A DNA stretch of 64,000 bases from contig NZ_SRYB01000018.1 in assembly GCF_004793975.1 (NCBI RefSeq), forward strand, positions 34,061 through 98,060, read 5' to 3'. This document shows, one piece after another, positions 1-6,898 of this stretch; position 1 is the first letter of the stretch; each line of letters begins with the position of its first letter. The notes beneath the pieces are model-generated. The model worked only from the letters and a program-made list of their open reading frames with translations. It ran no database searches and was not told the DNA's origin. The position numbers and the translations under genes were made by a program. The stretch comes from Lepagella muris (GTDB lineage: Bacteria > Bacteroidota > Bacteroidia > Bacteroidales > Muribaculaceae).

Positions 1-480
1 GTGGGGGTCAATGGTCTTGCCAAAATGTTTGGTGGGAATGTCACTTTGGAATATGTGAGATATGAAGCGAAGGGTGAGGCATGGAGAAAGAATCTTGACA
101 CGTTCGGCGCGTCGGTCTCATTGTGGTGGACAAAAGGGCCGTTCACGATAAGCTATTGGCGTAAGTTCCCCGGAAAGAGTCAGTGGGGCACGTCGGTAAG
201 TAAGGATGAGAATGGAGACGCCCTTGATTTCCAATATAAACCCGACAAACATTGGACGTTTGACATAGGATGGTACTATATGTTCTGCAAGAAGGGCACC
301 CAATATCCATCATGGAACTATAGCACGGTCAATCCCTCCTACCGATTCAGGAATATAGAGAACAATGCCAATATGATATGTCTCTCAATCAGTTATCAGG
401 CAGATTTCGGCTCCTTATTCCGCACAGCTCGCCGTGGTCTTAACAACCGCGACACCGGCTCGTCATTCCTCAGCCAGTAA
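1..480 (+). CDS. C-terminal end of an outer-membrane beta-barrel protein (partial)
   Basis: The open frame is already running at the window edge, so the gene is cut and its true start lies upstream. The 159 visible residues alternate aromatic and polar residues in short strands (for example WWTKGPFTISYWR and FDIGWYYMF), as expected for beta strands of an outer-membrane barrel. The last strand (CLSISYQADFG) is followed by a polar tail containing ARRGLNNRDTGSS. Such a tail is common at the end of TonB-dependent receptor-like barrels in Bacteroidetes. It is probably the barrel end of a TonB-dependent or OMP_b-brl_3-type receptor. The substrate cannot be told. A strong hairpin follows the stop codon. 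Confidence 0.6.
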   Translation: MGVNGLAKMFGGNVTLEYVRYEAKGEAWRKNLDTFGASVSLWWTKGPFTISYWRKFPGKSQWGTSVSKDENGDALDFQYKPDKHWTFDIGWYYMFCKKGTQYPSWNYSTVNPSYRFRNIENNANMICLSISYQADFGSLFRTARRGLNNRDTGSSFLSQ

Positions 481-481
481 C

Positions 482-523
482 ACACTCCAAGACCCCGTTT
501 TTTGAAACGGGGTCTTAGAGTGT
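482..523 (+). terminator. Hairpin after the barrel gene
   Basis: A long inverted repeat begins two bases after the stop. ACACTC pairs with GAGTGT on the outside and AAGACCCCGTTT with AAACGGGGTCTT on the inside. There is no clean T-run after it, so it may also act as a bidirectional terminator or as an mRNA end-protecting stem. Confidence 0.6.
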
Positions 524-660
524 AAGAAAGGTTAAGTGTCAAATTTATCTTAATGGTATGAATTGATACATTGATTTTGATACAACTTTTTGATTGTCTC
601 AAAAACGGACGTTTGAGAATTTAGTATCCTTTAATATAATAGATAAATTGTAGTTAAACT

Positions 661-990
661 TTAATGGGTGGCCACTTTAAAGTATATTTTATTCAGTGTA
701 AGTATCATACAAATAAGAAGTCCTACTATCCCAATCGAAGCTGCGTATGAAAGGGATTTGACGAGATTTAATTTTTGTATGAATAAAAAATATTCAGCAG
801 GAATTAATCCGCATAAAAAACCAGCAAATGGACACCATTTAAAAGGTATAGGTTCTTTAATAAGCGTTAATTTAGTATTGCAATGATTACAGTTAACGGT
901 ATATGCTGTACCATGCAAAAAATATTTAGAATAAACTCTAAATGACACTAGTTGGTGACAATGAGGGCATTCTCTTGCGTTTAATTCCAT
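661..990 (-). CDS. Small CXXC zinc-ribbon-like membrane protein
   Basis: This 109-residue protein begins with a CPHC pair (about residue 8) and has a CNHC pair about 24 residues later. The spacing resembles the short CXXC-20-CXXC membrane proteins seen in Firmicutes and Bacteroidetes, probably a metal-binding ribbon. Two hydrophobic segments follow (around residues 52-70 and 80-102), so the protein is likely an inner-membrane protein with a cytoplasmic ribbon. The function is unknown. The gene is AT-rich and stands alone. Its upstream region can form competing hairpins and has a TATATTTG match on the minus strand at 1192-1199. Confidence 0.55.
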   Translation of the reverse strand: MELNARECPHCHQLVSFRVYSKYFLHGTAYTVNCNHCNTKLTLIKEPIPFKWCPFAGFLCGLIPAEYFLFIQKLNLVKSLSYAASIGIVGLLICMILTLNKIYFKVATH

Positions 991-1295
991 ATTGTTCTAT
1001 TTGGAGTGTTGATATTCTTGATGAAATTGCTATTTCCTAAGGGACTCTCGTTGAAATTATAAGTATTTCTTACATGATTCCGGATATAATATGGGGTCTT
1101 GAACTGCTTATATGACTTAGAGCAAGACCAAAATGACAGTTATAGTCTGAGGAAGAATGATGCCCCATATAGGTTCTCATGTTTTATGTTACAAATATAC
1201 ATACATTTTTGTAAATAATAATGAAATAACAAAAAATATTTTTTTATATTAATTTGAAATTTATTTTTGTATTGAAAATATATTTACATATTTAT
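991..1295 (-). other. Intergenic region with a possible structured leader
   Basis: No gene is seen here. Two inverted repeats share bases: ATATGGGG (1089-1096) with CCCCATAT (1163-1170), and GGTCTTG (1095-1101) with CAAGACC (1123-1129). They cannot both form fully. A minus-strand TATATTTG at 1192-1199 would start a transcript that reads through them into the CXXC gene at 990. The right part (1200-1295) is very AT-rich and looks like the upstream region of the next gene. Confidence 0.3.
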
Positions 1296-1801
1296 ATGTA
1301 TAAAACTATTGATATTAAAGGATTTCAATATTTCACAATCTGCTAATATAGTAGAGGTTGTGGATAACTTTCAAGCGTATATCAATCAACAAGCAAGATA
1401 CGGTGTTAAAAACTATTGGATAGAGGCTACTTCAAGTGTTGGTTCTAAAATGGATCTTAACGGGATTGTGAATATCGCGTCGGCATTTATCTCGAATGAT
1501 TATTTGGGGTTATCTCAGCATCCTGCAACTAAGAAAGCAGGAATTGAAGCGATAGAGAAATATGGAACAGGAGCGTGTGCTGCTCAAGCTATAGGAGGTT
1601 ATCTCGATATTCATTCTGAATTGGAAAGTAAGATAGCTTCTTTTACAAAAAAGAGCTATCTTTGTAAGTGGAATTGCATATCCGGCTGTGAGAACGAAAG
1701 AAGCCAGATTGCGTGTGTCGCTTCTTGCGACGCATGAAAAATGGCAGTTGGATCATCTTGTTGATTCCTTATGTGAAATAAGAAAAACAATACCATTCTA
1801 A
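1296..1801 (+). pseudogene. Alpha-oxoamine synthase (AONS/KBL/SPT family), internally deleted
   Basis: The first part (frame of position 1309) encodes the N-terminal region of a PLP-dependent alpha-oxoamine synthase, including the family motif NDYLGL and GTGACAAQAIGG, up to about SFTKKS near 1650. After about 1660 a different frame (that of 1799) encodes the family's C-terminal end: IFVSGIAYPAV, then EARLRVSLLATHEKW, and on to a TAA at 1799-1801. The central 200 or so residues with the PLP-binding lysine are missing. A second lesion is likely near 1318: ATG at 1296 reads MYKTIDIK and would continue into the DFNISQ frame if one base were removed. The stop overlaps the next ATG by one base, so the two genes were probably translationally coupled. 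Intact relatives make 2-amino-3-oxo products, such as 3-ketosphinganine or 8-amino-7-oxononanoate; which one applied here cannot be told. Confidence 0.8.
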
Positions 1802-2514
1802 TGGAAAAAGATAAACCTAAGGGTCGAAGACCTAAAAGAACAAAAGCTCAGATTGATGACTGCATAAATCAGGCAGCTGTAGCTGAGATTATAGAAAAAG
1901 GTTTCTCAGACACTATTCTTTATGGAATAATTAAAAGAGCTAAGATTGAACCTGTTGTGTTCTATAACCGATATAAGAGTCTCGAATTATTCTATGATGA
2001 ATTTGTGAAGAGTAAGGATTATTGGTTTGAGAATCTTCTTAAAGAGATTGATGAGCCACAGTTGTCAAGAGAGGAATTGACAAAAATACTTGTTTCTCTT
2101 ATCGATGTTCTGGACAAAGATTCTGTAATGCTGGAACTTCTCAGATGGGAAGTGGCAAGCGAGAACCCTACAACTAGAAGGTCAGCGGCTTTGAGGGAGT
2201 TTCATACGTTGCCATTAGCAAAGGATTATGAGAATCTGTTTAAAAATACAGAAGTAGATATGCTAAGCCTAAGTGCATTAGTTATAGGTGGTATTTACTA
2301 CTTGGAATTGCATAAGAATTTATCTCCATTTTCAGGTATAGATTTAAAAACTGAAGAAGGCCGGCAACGAATAAAGGATGCAATAAGAGCTTTTGTTGGA
2401 ATCTTGTTTGATTTAAAGGATGAGAAACTGCGTCATGAACGAATGAGAGGCCGTATGAAAGAGAAGGGTCTATCTGATGCAGATATAGAATATTGTCTTA
2501 ACTTGAAAGATTAG
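1801..2514 (+). CDS. TetR/AcrR family transcriptional regulator
   Basis: This 237-residue protein has a basic N-terminus (KGRRPKRTKAQ) followed by a helix-turn-helix of TetR type at about residues 17-65 (AAVAEIIEKGF, then IIKRAKIEPVVFYNRYKS). The rest is an all-helical ligand or dimer domain with a charged C-terminal tail. Its ATG shares a base with the stop of the oxoamine synthase remnant (TAATG), so it was probably co-expressed with that enzyme and may have regulated it. The reading frame itself looks intact. The ligand is unknown. Confidence 0.8.
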   Translation: MEKDKPKGRRPKRTKAQIDDCINQAAVAEIIEKGFSDTILYGIIKRAKIEPVVFYNRYKSLELFYDEFVKSKDYWFENLLKEIDEPQLSREELTKILVSLIDVLDKDSVMLELLRWEVASENPTTRRSAALREFHTLPLAKDYENLFKNTEVDMLSLSALVIGGIYYLELHKNLSPFSGIDLKTEEGRQRIKDAIRAFVGILFDLKDEKLRHERMRGRMKEKGLSDADIEYCLNLKD

Positions 2515-2523
2515 TACAATAAA

Positions 2524-2574
2524 GCGAAGGGATGGCAATTAATTACCTTCCCTTCGCCTTATTGTCGTTTTTTG
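2524..2574 (+). terminator. Rho-independent terminator of the tetR unit
   Basis: GCGAAGGGA (2524-2532) pairs perfectly with TCCCTTCGC (2549-2557). A T-rich stretch with a run of six T follows near 2568. It sits 9 bases after the stop codon. Confidence 0.75.
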
Positions 2575-2664
2575 ATATTTGGACGAATCAAGAAAAATCA
2601 TAATGATAATTTAGATAAGGGGTGTTTAAACCCTCAATTACGTTTGACATAGCTTTTTCAGTTT

Positions 2665-2693
2665 TTTGAAACACCCACTTTTTTGTAACTTTG
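2665..2693 (+). promoter_or_regulatory. Candidate promoter of the DMT transporter gene
   Basis: TTTG at 2665-2668 and TAACTTTG at 2686-2693 match the Bacteroidetes -33 and -7 boxes with a 17-base spacer, slightly short of the usual 19-21. The predicted start site lies about 20 bases before the ATG at 2722. Confidence 0.5.
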
Positions 2694-2721
2694 CAGCCTG
2701 AAAAGAAAAAATTATTGCATC

Positions 2722-3603
2722 ATGTGGGTAGCATTGGCTTTGGTCTCGGCACTTTGTCTGGGATTTTATGACATTTTCAAGAAACTTTCGGTAAAGGGAA
2801 ACGATGTACTGATGGTTCTTATGCTGAATACGGTATTCGGTGCACTGTATATGTCGCCGTTCCTGATAGATGGCATCAGTCATGGTAATTTCGGATTCGG
2901 CAATACGGTGGTAGGTCATCTTCAGATTCTACTGAAATCATTCATAGTGCTTGGGTCGTGGCTCTTGGGATACTTTGCAATCAAGCATCTGCCACTGACG
3001 GTGCAGGGACCGATCAATGCGTCGCGTCCGGTGATAGTGCTTGTCGGAGCATTGCTGATATTCGGCGAACGGCTCAACTGGGTGCAATGGATAGGTATAT
3101 TGCTTGGCTTCGCGTCGCTCTTCTTCATATCGCGACTCGGAGCAAAGGAGGGATTCTCGATAAAACATTCCAAATGGATATGGATGTCGATAGGGGCGAC
3201 GGCATTAGGAGCCGTCAGTGCGCTTTACGACAAATATCTGCTGCGGTCATACTCCCCGATAGAGGTGCAGGGATGGTATTCACTCTATCAGTGCATCATA
3301 ATGGTAGTGACGATCTCTATAATCCGTGGGAGTCACAAGCAGATAGGGGATAGGTTTGTATGGCGTTGGACCATACCGTGTATCGCCCTGTTCCTCACAA
3401 TTGCCGACATGGCATACTTCTACTCCCTTTCACTCGACGGGTCGATGGTAGCCGTCGTGTCGATGATAAGAAGAGGCAGCGTGATAGTAAGTTTCATATA
3501 TGGGGTCCTTGCCCTTCACGAGAAGAACATCAAGCCGAAACTGATCGACCTTGGCGTACTCCTCCTCAGCCTCGCCCTCCTCGTCATCGGCTCCGGAATG
3601 TGA
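2722..3603 (+). CDS. EamA/DMT-family transporter
   Basis: This 293-residue protein is almost entirely hydrophobic, with about ten predicted helices arranged as two EamA repeats (roughly residues 1-135 and 150-290). The first helix has no cleavable signal. The motif PINASRPVIVLVGALLIFGERL near the end of repeat one and MIRRGSVIVSFIYGVLALHEK in repeat two are the typical helix-and-ERL regions of drug/metabolite exporters. It probably exports or imports a small metabolite across the inner membrane; the substrate is not predictable. It is a single-gene unit with its own promoter, and a repeat-rich gap follows. Confidence 0.85.
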   Translation: MWVALALVSALCLGFYDIFKKLSVKGNDVLMVLMLNTVFGALYMSPFLIDGISHGNFGFGNTVVGHLQILLKSFIVLGSWLLGYFAIKHLPLTVQGPINASRPVIVLVGALLIFGERLNWVQWIGILLGFASLFFISRLGAKEGFSIKHSKWIWMSIGATALGAVSALYDKYLLRSYSPIEVQGWYSLYQCIIMVVTISIIRGSHKQIGDRFVWRWTIPCIALFLTIADMAYFYSLSLDGSMVAVVSMIRRGSVIVSFIYGVLALHEKNIKPKLIDLGVLLLSLALLVIGSGM

Positions 3604-3661
3604 TTCAGGTGATTCAAGTGATTCAAGTGATTCATGGTGAATCAGTGAATCAGATGAATCA
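3601..3661. repeat. TGATTCA heptamer array with an inverted half
   Basis: TGATTCA occurs four times at exact 9-base steps (3601, 3610, 3619, 3628), followed by its reverse complement TGAATCA three times (3638, 3646, 3655). The first copy contains the stop codon of the transporter gene. The array can fold into several alternative hairpins and may end transcription. Confidence 0.85.
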
Positions 3662-4023
3662 CGCACTACTACTTTGATTTGTTATTCTACGGTCACAATC
3701 GGTTGACCGAAGAATGATGAGAGCATAGCGTGTTTAGTACAAGATTATTCATTCTACGCCGAAAAAGTGGTCAAGTGACCACTTTTTCGTCATTAAAGCC
3801 AGCATAGGGGTTAAATAATGTCTCACTTATTCCAAATAAAATACAGAAAAGTCAAGTTTTAGGAATGGAATCAGGGGATAAAGGACGAAAAAATGGTCAA
3901 GTGACCACTTTTTCGGCGTAAAATGATAGGTGATTTTTGGGGATGTATAAGAATAGTGTGGCTCATTACACAACAAATAGAAATGTATATCCGTTCTCAT
4001 AAAAAGAACTAAAAAAGAAAGTT
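3604..4023. other. 420-bp gene-free region
   Basis: No coding region is supported. The region holds the rest of the TGATTCA array (to 3661), the composite inverted-repeat element at 3755-3920, and about 100 AT-rich bases before the small gene at 4024. Confidence 0.7.
3755..3920. repeat. Composite inverted-repeat element (MITE- or REP-like)
   Basis: Two 37-base copies lie in opposite orientation at 3755-3791 and 3884-3920. Each is itself a near-palindrome (CGAAAAAGTGGTCA/TGACCACTTTTTCG). The outer ends are TACGCC and GGCGTA. Apart from the central loop, the two copies differ at one base when aligned as reverse complements. They enclose 92 bases with no open frame. No transposase is near. Confidence 0.8.
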
Positions 4024-4212
4024 ATGGCAATACCGATAAAAGCAATCCCGACACTTTATGGAGAAGAGGCAGCTCGTCTCCGACGTAAAATTGATGAGGT
4101 TGAAGAACGTTTTGCAAGTCGACCGGAACGAGATATCACAAAAGAACCGGGTTATATAATGATGCGTAAGATTATTGAGAAATCAAATCGTTATGCAAAC
4201 TTATTCCGGTAA
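4024..4212 (+). CDS. Small protein of a GNAT-linked two-gene module (antitoxin-like)
   Basis: This 62-residue protein begins MAIPIKAIPTLYGEEAARL. It shares the pattern MAxPIKxxPxLxGxxAxR with the 50-residue product at 53289-53441, which also lies directly upstream of a GNAT gene. The middle is charged and helical (RRKIDEVEERFASRPERD). The GNAT frame starts 5 bases after this stop, so the pair is probably translationally coupled. The size, order and partner suggest an antitoxin for an acetyltransferase toxin, but it does not look like the ribbon-helix-helix (DUF1778) antitoxins of known TacAT pairs. The function is inferred from context only. Confidence 0.6.
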   Translation: MAIPIKAIPTLYGEEAARLRRKIDEVEERFASRPERDITKEPGYIMMRKIIEKSNRYANLFR

Positions 4213-4216
4213 TATT

Positions 4217-4846
4217 ATGCAGGATTTTATCTTAAATTCGTGTATTTTCGGTCCTCTTACAAAAGGCGTGATAGACCGTTATAATCCCTTTGAATGTGGT
4301 AATGATGAAGATATGGACGATTTCTTTCGGGATGATGCTATATCTTATCGTAAATATCAAATGGGAAATACCTATTGTTTTCTATCAACAGAGAATTCTA
4401 AAGATATCGTTGCATGTTTTACAGTATCAAATGATAGCCTGAGAATTTATGATTTGCCAAATTCCCGGAGGAATGCGATGTAGAAAATAACAAACCGTGA
4501 GAAAATGTTAAGCAGATTCCCTGGTGTTCTTATTGGTCGTTTGGCTGTTTCAAAAAAATATAAACATCAAGGTGTTGGTTCGCAGGTACTTAAATTTCTT
4601 AAATTTTGGTTTGCGGAAAATGATGATAAATCAGCATGTCGTTTTCTTATAGTGGATGCCAAAAACGAACCAAATGTTTTGTCTTTTTATGAGAGAAACG
4701 GATTTGAATATCTATTTACATCGGAATTACAAGAGGATTTATATTCAAAGCCGCCTAAAACTCCTGATGAAGAAATAGAACGTAAACAAACTCCTCGAAA
4801 ACTTCGTACACGACTTATGTATTTTGACTTATTAAACTTGAAGTAA
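4217..4846 (+). pseudogene. GNAT acetyltransferase interrupted by an in-frame TAG
   Basis: One reading frame runs from ATG 4217 to TAA 4844-4846, broken only by TAG at 4481-4483. The N-terminal half (MQDFILNSCIFGPLTKG) and the C-terminal half (LIGRLAVSKKYKHQGVGSQVL, with the acetyl-CoA loop QGVGS, then FYERNGFEYL) line up along the intact GNAT protein at 52738-53286. A single base change in a GAG or AAG codon explains the stop. Translation could restart at ATG 4505, which would give the acetyl-CoA-binding half only. By family it would transfer an acetyl group, in toxin members to aminoacyl-tRNA. The product here is probably inactive, while the upstream small gene stays intact. Confidence 0.8.
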
Positions 4847-4941
4847 TTATCGGTTAAGTGTGGTTGATGACGTATAAAAGGTTACTTTTTGTACATTACG
4901 GGTCTCTTCATCCCGTCTTATATGGATGAAGACTTTCTACC

Positions 4942-4990
4942 TTGTTACTTGTTACTTGTTACCTATTACCTATTACTTGTTACCTGTTAC
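4942..4990. repeat. Seven tandem heptamers (TTGTTAC type)
   Basis: Seven perfect 7-base steps occur: TTGTTAC three times, CTATTAC twice, TTGTTAC, then CTGTTAC. This intergenic array lies between two convergent units. No gene function is seen. Confidence 0.85.
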
Positions 4991-5093
4991 TTTGCGCGAA
5001 GCGCACCGTTTGATGTTGCAAAGTTAGTGATGGTGGATCTGATGGGTATGTTATTTTGATACTGAAGTGGGAGGGTGGTTTCGCCATTTCAGG

Positions 5094-5109
5094 TGATTCA
5101 GCTGAATCA
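5094..5109. terminator. Perfect 16-base palindrome at the end of the phosphodiesterase gene
   Basis: TGATTCAGCTGAATCA is fully self-complementary and overlaps the stop codon of the minus-strand gene. It is made from the same TGATTCA heptamer as the array at 3601-3661. Confidence 0.4.
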
Positions 5110-5607
5110 GATATTACCGGAGAGTTCGATTATCTCGCAGTCGCGCATGTCGGAGCCGTCGATTGTCAGGCGAATGAGAGTGCGCACCTTGTGCCAGCCG
5201 GCAGTGCCGGCTGCGCCGGGGTTGATGTGAAGCAGGTTCAGTTCATGGTCAAAAATCACCTTCAGTATGTGGGAATGTCCGTCTACCATCAGATTGATAT
5301 TCTCCTCCTTCAGCAATGATTTCATACCTTTCGACCATTTGCCGGGGTAGCCGCCGATATGGGTGAGGAGCACCTTTACCCCCTCTACCTGAAAGATCTC
5401 GATCTCCCGGCATTTACGCTTCACCATACCATGGTCGATGTTGCCGCTTACGGCACGCACCACCGGGGCAATCCCGTCAAGCTGCTCCACTATGCCGTAA
5501 TCACCGATGTCGCCCGCATGCCATATCTCATCGCATCCGGCAAAATGGATTGCAAACCGTTGGTCCCAGCATCCGTGGGTATCACTCAATATCCCTATCT
5601 TTTTCAT
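5107..5607 (-). CDS. YfcE/MJ0936-type metallophosphoesterase
   Basis: This protein of about 166 residues belongs to the calcineurin-like phosphoesterase superfamily. The metal-binding motifs are present in order: ILSDTHG at the N-terminus, WHAGDIGD, AVSGNID, and VDGHSH near the C-terminus. Relatives hydrolyse phosphodiesters such as bis-pNPP in vitro; the cellular substrate is usually unknown. A longer frame begins at 5634, but the start at 5607 (MKKIGILSD) puts the first metal motif right at the N-terminus and avoids overlap with the upstream kinase gene, which ends at 5621. It lies 13 bases after the kinase and is probably in the same operon. Confidence 0.85.
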   Translation of the reverse strand: MKKIGILSDTHGCWDQRFAIHFAGCDEIWHAGDIGDYGIVEQLDGIAPVVRAVSGNIDHGMVKRKCREIEIFQVEGVKVLLTHIGGYPGKWSKGMKSLLKEENINLMVDGHSHILKVIFDHELNLLHINPGAAGTAGWHKVRTLIRLTIDGSDMRDCEIIELSGNI

Positions 5608-5620
5608 TCCAATCTCTTTT

Positions 5621-6898
5621 TCATTCAAATTCAATATGAAAATGGGTTATCCCGTCGGTATCTGTCTTCAGGGAGAATTGCGCGTTATGCCGGTTTAGAA
5701 TCTCACTGATGAGAGTGAGACCTAACCCGCGCCCGTCGCGTTTAGTGGTGAAAAACGGACTGAAAAGCATGTGGCTAACTTCATCCGTGATAGGCATACC
5801 GTCGTTTGATATGTCGAGCCATACCGAATTGTCGAGTATGCCGGTGGATATGATGATGTGACCGTCGCCCGTTATACTCTCCACGGCATTCTTCACAATA
5901 TTCACCACCACCTGCTGAATCAGGGATATGTCGATGCTTACTTTCCTGCTGATATCTCCGGGGGAATAGTCTAATGATACGGTCTCCGGAATCATCCCTT
6001 TCAGGAAGGGGAGCATAGCGGAAAGGGTATCATTAAGGTCGGCATCCTGTCTGACCGGAGCAGGCACTTTCACCACTTGTGCGTAGGAGCTGATAAACTC
6101 ACACAACCTATCGCATCGGTCGTCGCAACTTTCTATCACCTCACTCAACTCGTCGTCATCGGCAGTGTCATGCAGGAGCTCGAGCACAGATTTCACTCCA
6201 CCCATAGTATTGTTGACCTCATGCGACATGGTGCGTATCACCTTCTCATACGCCGCACGTTCGGCTTTCATCATCTCCTCCGTGAGGCTTTCAAGAAGGA
6301 AGAAACGCCGTTTGAATCCTGACTGCATGAAGCTGAGATGATAGCAGCGGTATCGTCTGATGTCGCCACGACGTATGATGCGACTCTCGCCGAGTGGCAC
6401 CGCCGATATTTTCGCGGCAAGGTCGGTGGGCAGATCTTCCGGATACCTCCCCAAGGCATCCTGTTCACCCTTTATGCCGGTGATACGGCATAAAGAATTG
6501 TTGATCATGACGATCTTCCCGTCGAAATCAAGCATCATCACCCCCATCGGGGAGGAGTCGATGAGCAGACGCAGGAAACTGTCTTGCTCCAGATTGCGGA
6601 GTCGTTCAAGGCGCAGTTTGTCGATGAGGGAATTGAATAATGTCACTATCTTATCGGCATTATATTCTCCCACGGGGGTGAGCCGGTTGTTGAAATCCTG
6701 AGCCGAGATCAGTTCCATACCCCTTATCACGGTGTCGTGAGGCTTGATAATGCTCCGGAAAAGCATTATCAGCGACAGTATTGCCATCGCGTATGCCACG
6801 TATATCCAAGGATAGTCGGGCACGTGGAATATACTTGCCAGCCCTATTATCGCGACTATACACAATGCCAGTAATATGAACCAGAACTTGGATTTCAT
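5621..6898 (-). CDS. NtrB-like sensor histidine kinase
   Basis: This membrane-bound kinase of about 425 residues has two hydrophobic helices near the N-terminus (residues ~6-24 and ~30-48), a linker that could be HAMP-like, a PAS domain (MGVMMLDFDGKIVMINNSLC), a phosphoacceptor region (MSHEVNNTMGG, His near 226) and an ATPase domain with NIVKNAVES (N box) and GRGLGLTL (G box). The ATG at 6896-6898 shares its A with the stop of the upstream response-regulator gene (TGATG), so the two are coupled. There is almost no periplasmic loop between the helices, which suggests sensing within the membrane or cytoplasm. Confidence 0.88.
   Translation of the reverse strand: MKSKFWFILLALCIVAIIGLASIFHVPDYPWIYVAYAMAILSLIMLFRSIIKPHDTVIRGMELISAQDFNNRLTPVGEYNADKIVTLFNSLIDKLRLERLRNLEQDSFLRLLIDSSPMGVMMLDFDGKIVMINNSLCRITGIKGEQDALGRYPEDLPTDLAAKISAVPLGESRIIRRGDIRRYRCYHLSFMQSGFKRRFFLLESLTEEMMKAERAAYEKVIRTMSHEVNNTMGGVKSVLELLHDTADDDELSEVIESCDDRCDRLCEFISSYAQVVKVPAPVRQDADLNDTLSAMLPFLKGMIPETVSLDYSPGDISRKVSIDISLIQQVVVNIVKNAVESITGDGHIIISTGILDNSVWLDISNDGMPITDEVSHMLFSPFFTTKRDGRGLGLTLISEILNRHNAQFSLKTDTDGITHFHIEFE

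Noticed and set aside
3601..4990. CRISPR array
   Set aside because: The repeats at 3601-3661 and 4942-4990 are 7-base units without spacers of 25-40 bases, and no cas genes are present.
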